From the NCBI RefSeq assembly GCF_016592555.1, contig NZ_AP014546.1, positions 620,001 through 684,000 on the forward strand: a stretch of DNA of 64,000 nt. The letters run 5' to 3'. This document shows positions 58,296 to 64,000 of this stretch, piece by piece (the first letter of the stretch is position 1; every line of letters starts with the position of its first letter). The notes beneath the pieces were generated by a model that searched no databases, was not told the DNA's origin, and worked only from the letters and a program-made list of their open reading frames with translations. Position numbers and translations under genes: made by a program. This DNA is from Neptunomonas japonica JAMM 1380. GTDB lineage: Bacteria; Pseudomonadota; Gammaproteobacteria; Pseudomonadales; Balneatricaceae.

Positions 58296-59780
58296 ATGAC
58301 TAATAAAAAAAACTTACAGCCAAGTTTTGGCATGGCAATATTGCCTATTGTGCTCACCCTTGCGGTGCTCGGGATACAACTTTTTTACTTTGATGACTTC
58401 ACTCCTCACGTACCTTTGGCGATAGGTCTTGCGATTACCGCAGTACTCGCTTGGATGCGTGGTTATACATGGGATGACATTGAAGGTGGAGTGATGCAAG
58501 TGGTGCGCGTTGGTCTGCCATCGATTGCTATCTTAATGACTGTTGGGATGATTGTGGGTGTCTGGATTGCCAGCGGCACGGTTCCAGTCATGATTTACTA
58601 CGGTTTAAAAGTGCTTTCACCAGAGTATTTTCTCGGTGCGGCGATGCTGTTGTGTTCAGTTGTATCCGTTTCGCTAGGTACATCTTGGGGTACGGTAGGT
58701 ACTGTTGGTTTAGCACTAATGGGTATCGGTGCTGGTTTTGATATCCCAGTATATTGGACCGCTGGTGCAGTCGTTTCTGGTGCGTTCTTTGGTGATAAAA
58801 TATCACCTCTTTCTGATACAACTAATTTAGCACCAGCAGTAACAGGTGTTAATCTGTTTGATCATATTCGTAATATGATGCCTACAACTGTTCCAGCAAT
58901 GTTAATTGCCTTAGCGATATACTTGTTTGTTGGCTTTAATATGATTGGCACGGGTAGCGTAGACTTTTCTAAAATTAATGCGATCACTAACGGATTAGAT
59001 CAGAACTTCACATTATCGTGGACGTTATTACTGCCTCCTTTGCTTGTTATTATATTAGCCTTGAAAAAGATGCCTGCATTGCCGTCTCTTTTTGCTGGGG
59101 TACTGATCGGTACACTAATGGCGATGTTTGTCCAAGGTGCTTCTTTGCATGAAGTATTTGGTTTTATGCAATCGGGTTACAAAATTGATACAGGCGTTAG
59201 CGAAATTGACAGCCTTCTTAACCGTGGTGGTATTCAGTCTATGACATGGGTAATTACTCTTGTCATGATCGCTTTGGGATTTGGTGGGGCGTTAGAACGC
59301 ACTGGCTGTCTGGGTGCTATTATTGATGCAATTGTACGTCGAGTGAATGGCTTTTTTGGCTTACAAGCCGCTGCAACGGGTTCAGCAGTAGCAACGAATT
59401 TAATCGCAGGCGACCCGTACCTCTCTATTGCACTTCCTGGCCGTATGTTTGCACCTGCCTACGTTAAACAAGGCTACTCTAAACTCAACTTATCAAGAGC
59501 TGTTGAAGAAGGTGGTACTTTGATTTCGCCATTGATTCCTTGGAATGCCGGTGGCGCTTTTGTTATCACAGCACTTGGTTTAGGTATTAGTGATGGCAAC
59601 ATGGAAAACCTACTTTACATCCCATTGGCTTTTGCCTGCTGGTTATCCCCTGTCATCGGTTTGTTTTATGCCGCTACAGGCTTGTTCTCTCCTAAAATAT
59701 CAGAGGAAGAGGCTGAAGCTGCGAAGGCTGAAAGCGAAATAATGCATACAGATGAAGCTGTTGCCGGTAGCACAGCATAA
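58296..59780 (+). CDS. NhaC family Na+/H+ antiporter
   Basis: A 494-residue membrane protein with about eleven to twelve segments. Family motifs are SLGTSWGTVGTVGLALMG and SGAFFGDKISPLSDTTNLA, plus AGDPYLSIALPGRMF late in the protein. NhaC-type transporters exchange Na+ or, in related branches, other cations or organic anions, for protons; the exact substrate is unproven. It is divergent from the AraC-type regulator and has triple TGTAAA-type repeats about 340 bp upstream. A run of eight A is intact in the MTNKKN codons. A strong terminator follows. Confidence 0.88.
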   Translation: MTNKKNLQPSFGMAILPIVLTLAVLGIQLFYFDDFTPHVPLAIGLAITAVLAWMRGYTWDDIEGGVMQVVRVGLPSIAILMTVGMIVGVWIASGTVPVMIYYGLKVLSPEYFLGAAMLLCSVVSVSLGTSWGTVGTVGLALMGIGAGFDIPVYWTAGAVVSGAFFGDKISPLSDTTNLAPAVTGVNLFDHIRNMMPTTVPAMLIALAIYLFVGFNMIGTGSVDFSKINAITNGLDQNFTLSWTLLLPPLLVIILALKKMPALPSLFAGVLIGTLMAMFVQGASLHEVFGFMQSGYKIDTGVSEIDSLLNRGGIQSMTWVITLVMIALGFGGALERTGCLGAIIDAIVRRVNGFFGLQAAATGSAVATNLIAGDPYLSIALPGRMFAPAYVKQGYSKLNLSRAVEEGGTLISPLIPWNAGGAFVITALGLGISDGNMENLLYIPLAFACWLSPVIGLFYAATGLFSPKISEEEAEAAKAESEIMHTDEAVAGSTA

Positions 59781-59828
59781 TAGAGCTGAGTTTACATAGT
59801 TAATCTTTGGATTAGCGCTACATAATTA

Positions 59829-59863
59829 AAGCCCTATAAGAGGTAACTTTTATAGGGCTTTTT
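59829..59863. terminator. Terminator after nhaC, convergent with the histidine kinase gene
   Basis: AAGCCCTATAA pairs with TTATAGGGCTT (11 bp) around a 10-base loop and is followed by TTT on the plus strand. The converging strand has a shorter T-rich tail, so it may work in both directions, with plus-strand use more certain. Confidence 0.8.
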
Positions 59864-59912
59864 GTGCTTAAGAGAAGGTGAATGAGGCGGAGTATGGGGC
59901 TTAATAAGTAAA

Positions 59913-62234
59913 TCACTTCCATTCTTGTGCAAGTGTCAGTGTGCTTTTAATGATACCTTGTAGTTCGTGTATAAATTCAGAGCTGATTTCCTCTCCTTGA
60001 TCTGCAGTTTCTTCTAACGATCTTAGAAGCTGGCTAGCCCGGCTAAAGCCCATGGTATCGCATGCGCCTGCTAGTTTATGGGCTTGCTGGCTACACTCGT
60101 AATGATCTTGTGCAAAAATACTTTGCTGCAATGCTGGCCACGTTTCATTAAGGACTTTGCAAAAACCTTTCATGAGTGTTGCCAGTTTATCCGCACCAAG
60201 CATTTGTTGGTGAACACTTACTACTGCGCTGTCCAGTATTGGTTTGTCGGTATCGTTACTGTTTGAGCTAATAGTGTGGTATTCATCACTGGGCTGGTAG
60301 CCTGTAATGGCTTGTAAAAGTTGTTCTTTATCAACAGGTTTGGCTATCACGCTACAGATACCTGCTTCAAGGTAACTGTGGATATCTTCGGGTCTAACAC
60401 TGGCTGTGAGTGCAATAATCCGTGTTTTATAATTGATGCAGTCAGGGTCATGATTTAAGCGTCTACTGACTTCCAAACCGCTAAGCCCCGGTAAGTGCAT
60501 GTCCATAAGAATGAGGTCAAATGCTTGCTCTCTACCCATGGTTAAGGCTTTAACCCCGTCGTCGGCAATAGTGACATTGTGCTCAGCGAGTAACCCTAAA
60601 ACAACCTGTTGGTTAATTTCAACATCTTCGACAAGAAGGATTTTCTGAGCCCTAGAGGGGCGAATAACACCGTTATCATTGTTTGTTTTCAGCTCTTTTG
60701 CATGTGTGCATTGCAGAGTGAGTTCTAACCAAAAAGTACTGCCCTGGCCTGGTTTGCTTTCAAGCCCAACGTAACCCCCTAAGTGTTCTGCTAGTTCTTT
60801 ACAGATGGCGAGCCCTAGCCCTGTACCTCCAAAGCGCCGAGTAATTGTTTCGTCCGCTTGTGTAAATCGGTCAAATATATGCTCCTGCAAATTGGGGGCT
60901 ATACCTATTCCGGAGTCCGATATGCTAAAGCGTAGTGTTTGAGATTCTGGGGTACACTGCAAGCATGAAACGCGCAGTTCTACACTGCCCTGATCGGTGA
61001 ATTTAATAGCGTTGGCGAGTAGGTTTGTTAAAATTTGGCGCAAGCTACTTTCTTCTGATAGAAAATAATCACCTATATTTTCAGCGACGTCTAAGTGTAG
61101 AGTTAGTTGTTTACGGTTCGCTTCTGGGCTTAGTAATGCCGTTAAGTTGTGAAGTAAGTTGTGTAATGAAAAGCGTGTAGGGCTAACACTATAGGCACCT
61201 TCAATAAGACGACCATATTCTAAAACGTTGTTAAAGGTTTCCAAAAGGGCGTTGGTCGCATCATGTAAAACACTGATATGACTGTGTTGTTCCTTATTGA
61301 GTTCACTGCTTTTGAGAAGCTGTATCATCCCCATCATGCCGTTCATCGGTGTACGAATTTCATGGCTCATGGTAGATAAAAATCGAGACTTGGCATGGCT
61401 TGCTTCTTCAGCCGCCTCTTTGGCTTTTTGTAAACTTTCGGTGCGCCGTTCTACCATCCCTTGGAGTTGGTCTCTGTTGTAACGTAGTTCCTCCTGCTCT
61501 TGTTCTCTGCGGCTAATCTCTTTGCGGATAGACAAGCGCATCTCATTTAAAGCGTTAACAAGTTGGTCTAGCTCATCGCTGTTTTTGGGAGGGGTGCGAT
61601 TTAGCTGCAGGCTATTTTCTAATTGCCCTGAGCCAATTTCACGACTGTAATTGGCCATCGCCTCTAAGTGTCGTGTTATTTGCCGCTGGAAAATTACTAT
61701 GATTACTAAAACAATTAACAGAACGAGAAGTGTTTGGTTTAAGAGAATACCAAAGCCTCTTTTCCAAATACGCGCATACACGGCTTTTAAATCAAAACTT
61801 ACTGCTAAAGTGCCTAGTGATCGTTGTTGTTTATTATGCAAATATACGAGCTCAAATTGATGGCTTAGTATCTGTTGGATATTCTTATTGGTATTTTTGG
61901 TAGGTAAATGAATATTATCGCTGTCGATATTATCTAGTGAGATAAAGGCAACATCTGGCAGGTTTTCAATCCCTTTTAACTGTAATTCAATTTGAGCTTG
62001 ATCAATATCCCATAAGCTTTTGGCTAGGCTGGCAAGGTAACTACTACGAATGAGTTCAACTTGTTGATCAATCGCTTTAAATTCACGGCGGTAATCCAGT
62101 GTTAGCTGTAGTGCTGTAGAAAGTAGAATAAACAGAAAGCTACAGCTACATACATAGAGCATCACCTTGTAGCCCAAAGGGTGTTCTTTTGAGTACCGAC
62201 TGAGGTTGGGGAGCAAATCTTTGAAGGGCTTCAT
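59913..62234 (-). CDS. Hybrid sensor histidine kinase (HAMP-HisKA-HATPase-REC-Hpt)
   Basis: A 773-residue membrane kinase. TM1 (about 21-44) and TM2 (about 160-182) bracket a small periplasmic domain of about 115 residues; HAMP is about 183-235. HisKA has phospho-His291 in FLSTMSHEIRTPMNGMMG, and HATPase has NLLANAIKFTDQGSV and RRFGGTGLGLAICKEL. REC carries Asp578 (LILMDMHLPGLSG), and a C-terminal Hpt domain carries His719 (QAHKLAGACDTMG). The layout is that of TorS/BarA-type phosphorelays. The start overlaps the stop of the solute-binding gene (TAATG). The signal is probably sensed via that protein. Confidence 0.93.
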   Translation of the reverse strand: MKPFKDLLPNLSRYSKEHPLGYKVMLYVCSCSFLFILLSTALQLTLDYRREFKAIDQQVELIRSSYLASLAKSLWDIDQAQIELQLKGIENLPDVAFISLDNIDSDNIHLPTKNTNKNIQQILSHQFELVYLHNKQQRSLGTLAVSFDLKAVYARIWKRGFGILLNQTLLVLLIVLVIIVIFQRQITRHLEAMANYSREIGSGQLENSLQLNRTPPKNSDELDQLVNALNEMRLSIRKEISRREQEQEELRYNRDQLQGMVERRTESLQKAKEAAEEASHAKSRFLSTMSHEIRTPMNGMMGMIQLLKSSELNKEQHSHISVLHDATNALLETFNNVLEYGRLIEGAYSVSPTRFSLHNLLHNLTALLSPEANRKQLTLHLDVAENIGDYFLSEESSLRQILTNLLANAIKFTDQGSVELRVSCLQCTPESQTLRFSISDSGIGIAPNLQEHIFDRFTQADETITRRFGGTGLGLAICKELAEHLGGYVGLESKPGQGSTFWLELTLQCTHAKELKTNNDNGVIRPSRAQKILLVEDVEINQQVVLGLLAEHNVTIADDGVKALTMGREQAFDLILMDMHLPGLSGLEVSRRLNHDPDCINYKTRIIALTASVRPEDIHSYLEAGICSVIAKPVDKEQLLQAITGYQPSDEYHTISSNSNDTDKPILDSAVVSVHQQMLGADKLATLMKGFCKVLNETWPALQQSIFAQDHYECSQQAHKLAGACDTMGFSRASQLLRSLEETADQGEEISSEFIHELQGIIKSTLTLAQEWK

Positions 62235-63055
62235 TATTTGCTAGCCTTATGTGTCAGGGATCTTGGTGAAAGAGGGGCTGTTGGATGAATGTATTGCTGG
62301 CTGTAAACCTGTGTAAGTTGGTTTATTGTTCCGTCTTGTGTGAGTTCTTTAAGCCTGCGGTTGAGGTAAGGAAGGTGTTTTTCTAGTGCGCTACTTTTCC
62401 TCACAGCTAGAAAATAATATTCAGTACTGATTCTGTAATCTAATGCTATGACTTGATCATCAAAACCCAATTTTTTACTTTGTAACTCGCCGCTTAATAT
62501 ACCAATTGGCATATAGTCGATTCGCTTAAGGGCGAGTTTTGCAAAGTTTTGGCTATTACGAGAGACATACTCTATATCATTGCTGTTTTGCAGAAAGTGG
62601 TCGAATTTCTCACCGAAGCTATCACCTAATAACAATCCGACTCTTTTGCCCTTAAGGTCACTCATCTGTTGTACTTTGATGGGAGTTTGTCGGTTGATAA
62701 ATAGAGCGATAGGGTCGGCGATTAAAGGAGATTCGGTGAAATTTAAGAAGGTCTTTCTGCTTGGGATTTTGTAAGCGGCAACCACAATATCTGCATTACC
62801 CAGCTGTACTTCTAAAAGGCAGCGCTTCCAGTTGTAATCCGTTATAAGTTGAATGTTATAACCAAGCTCAGTAAATATTTTTTTTGTAATGGCTGGAGCG
62901 AGCCCGGTTAGTTGCCCATTGCCTATCCAAGATACCGGAGGGTAGAACGGATGCCCGCAGGCTTTGAGTGTTTGTGCAGAAACTGTTGGAGTGGTAAAGA
63001 GTATAAGAATGCATAAAACCGGAGGGATTAATCGTCGTCCAACGTTAAATTTCAT
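62234..63055 (-). CDS. Periplasmic solute-binding protein (family 3), orphan sensor component
   Basis: A 273-residue protein with a signal peptide (1-27, ending VSA) and the SBP_bac_3 fold: FYPPVSWIGNGQLTGLAPAI, then NADIVVAAYKIPSRKTFLNF, then MSDLKGKRVGLLLGDSFGE, then EYYFLAVRKSS. No permease or ATPase gene lies near. It is sandwiched between a response regulator (4-bp ATGA overlap) and a hybrid kinase (1-bp overlap), so a sensory co-receptor role, rather than uptake, is likely. The ligand is unknown; the fold typically binds amino acids or small organic cations. Confidence 0.85.
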   Translation of the reverse strand: MKFNVGRRLIPPVLCILILFTTPTVSAQTLKACGHPFYPPVSWIGNGQLTGLAPAITKKIFTELGYNIQLITDYNWKRCLLEVQLGNADIVVAAYKIPSRKTFLNFTESPLIADPIALFINRQTPIKVQQMSDLKGKRVGLLLGDSFGEKFDHFLQNSNDIEYVSRNSQNFAKLALKRIDYMPIGILSGELQSKKLGFDDQVIALDYRISTEYYFLAVRKSSALEKHLPYLNRRLKELTQDGTINQLTQVYSQQYIHPTAPLSPRSLTHKASK

Positions 63056-63780
63056 GGTAAATCGGCGGGTTTAGGAGTAAATAAGTACCCGGCGCCATGA
63101 ACGGTTAAGATTGTTTTTGGGTTAGCGGGGTCATCATAGAGCTTACGCCGTAAGCGGCCAATGAGAACATCGACGGTTCGATCTGAAGGTACCCACTCGC
63201 GATTGCGGATCTGGTCTAGAATAAGCTCTCTACTCATTACTTTTCCAGAGTTCAGCATCAACACATTCAATAACTGGAACTCACCTTCGGTTAGTTGTAT
63301 CTCTATCTGATTCTCATCAATTAATTGACGTCTATCGAGGTTTAGTTTCCAACGTTCGAAGGTTTTAAACGTGTGTGGTAGGGCGTCTGTAGGCTTATGG
63401 CTATGGCAATGTCGTACACGGCGAACGAGGTTTTTAGTGCGCGCTAAAATCTCACGAGGGTTAAACGGTTTAGTGACATATTCGTCGGCACCGCACTCTA
63501 GACCAATTAAACGATCAACTTCATCTTGTCGCCCGGTTACTAAAATAATGCCTACCTCAGAATGCACTCGAAGCTCTCGTGTTAGTGTTAAGCCATCTTT
63601 ACCGGGTAAGCGTATGTCTAGGAGAACTACATCAATGGATCTACTGCTGAGTACCGCTTCTGCTTGTTCGGCTGTCTCTGCACTAAATACGTTATAACCT
63701 TCTTCCTTGAAGTAGCTTACAAGGCATTCTCGAGTCACTGCTTCATCATCAACTACAAGGATGCGGATATCAGTATTCAT
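63052..63780 (-). CDS. OmpR-family response regulator, TorR-like
   Basis: A 242-residue regulator. The receiver domain has phospho-acceptor Asp55 in VVLLDIRLPGKDG, the GIILVTGRQDEVDRLIGLE stretch and Lys in VTKPFNPRE. The C-terminal winged helix has LTEGEFQLLNVLMLNSGKVM and DRTVDVLIGRLRRKL. The receiver and TVDVLI segments strongly resemble E. coli TorR, but the neighbours are a solute-binding protein and hybrid kinase, not torCAD, so the signal may differ. It is first in a leftward three-gene unit and has candidate TGTAAA sites upstream. Confidence 0.92.
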   Translation of the reverse strand: MNTDIRILVVDDEAVTRECLVSYFKEEGYNVFSAETAEQAEAVLSSRSIDVVLLDIRLPGKDGLTLTRELRVHSEVGIILVTGRQDEVDRLIGLECGADEYVTKPFNPREILARTKNLVRRVRHCHSHKPTDALPHTFKTFERWKLNLDRRQLIDENQIEIQLTEGEFQLLNVLMLNSGKVMSRELILDQIRNREWVPSDRTVDVLIGRLRRKLYDDPANPKTILTVHGAGYLFTPKPADLP

Positions 63781-64000
63781 ACTATTTTAGATCCTAATAG
63801 GCGAAGCCATTTTATTGTTTTTATTATCTTTAGGTTGCTAAGTTACAAGCAGCCCACCCATTAATCTAGTTCATTGACTGCTACTACAGCAAGAGATGTT
63901 TACATTGTATTTACAATATTTTACAGCATTAAACATCGTGCTCTTAGCTATTTAAGAAACAGGGCAGGATGAATTAGCTATCCGTTGCAGAGGTCAGGTT
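63781..64000 (-). promoter_or_regulatory. Upstream region of the TorR-like operon
   Basis: This 220-bp tail contains no gene. Read on the minus strand it has three TGTAAA hexamers (plus-strand TTTACA at 63920, 63910 and 63899) spaced 10 and 11 bp apart, about 120-145 bp before the regulator start. That spacing is typical of tandem OmpR-family binding. The element may be an autoregulatory operator. Confidence 0.5.

Overview
The window is chromosomal DNA of a free-living, flagellated marine-type gammaproteobacterium. The gene content and order (rpsB-tsf-pyrH-frr-uppS-cdsA-rseP-bamA-skp-lpxD-fabZ-lpxA-lpxB-rnhB-dnaE-accA-tilS, then pyrG-eno-ftsB-truD-surE-pcm-nlpD-rpoS, fdxA-mutS) fit that class. 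The FabY-type ketoacyl synthase, the FlgO/FlgP/FlgT proteins, the sarcosine oxidase cluster and the moderate base composition (mid-40s % GC by eye) suggest an Oceanospirillales-like organism. This placement is an inference from protein resemblance. I see no insertion sequence, prophage, CRISPR array or tRNA gene.

Layout. 1-5.4 kb is an accessory stretch: the tail of a DUF3726-like gene, a TauE/SafE permease, a secreted TPR protein, a small secreted protein and a PEP-CTERM-like anchored surface protein. 5.4-14.3 kb carries prfC, a TatD-type nuclease, a lipoprotein, fabY, an OmpA-like lipoprotein, a short zapB and the flagellar outer-membrane genes flgT and flgO-flgP. 14-36.9 kb is a core block: map-glnD diverges from the rpsB translation operon, which runs on into envelope assembly (uppS, cdsA, rseP, bamA, skp), lipid A synthesis (lpxD, fabZ, lpxA, lpxB), rnhB, dnaE, accA and tilS. 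37-48.9 kb holds pyrG, eno, ftsB, truD, surE, pcm, a DUF368/PopT-type lipid-carrier transporter, nlpD and rpoS, facing fdxA and mutS.

49-56.7 kb is a one-carbon catabolic operon: glyA-soxB-soxD-soxA-soxG-purU. It converts sarcosine to glycine with transfer of the methyl carbon to tetrahydrofolate, then handles serine/glycine and formyl-THF. A GlxA/AraC-type activator follows on the other strand, and an NhaC antiporter diverges from it. The right end is a tightly overlapping signalling unit transcribed leftward: a TorR-like response regulator, an orphan periplasmic solute-binding protein and a hybrid histidine kinase.

The most interesting points are these. (1) The MEP-pathway genes dxr, ispD and ispF are missing from all the syntenic slots they usually occupy here, which hints at a relocated MEP pathway or a replacement isoprenoid route. 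(2) lpxB and purU each carry a frameshift at a run of seven A residues that an eighth A would repair. (3) Phased triple TGTAAA-type repeats lie upstream of both nhaC and the TorR-like operon, in the same orientation relative to transcription, suggesting one OmpR-family regulon that links them.
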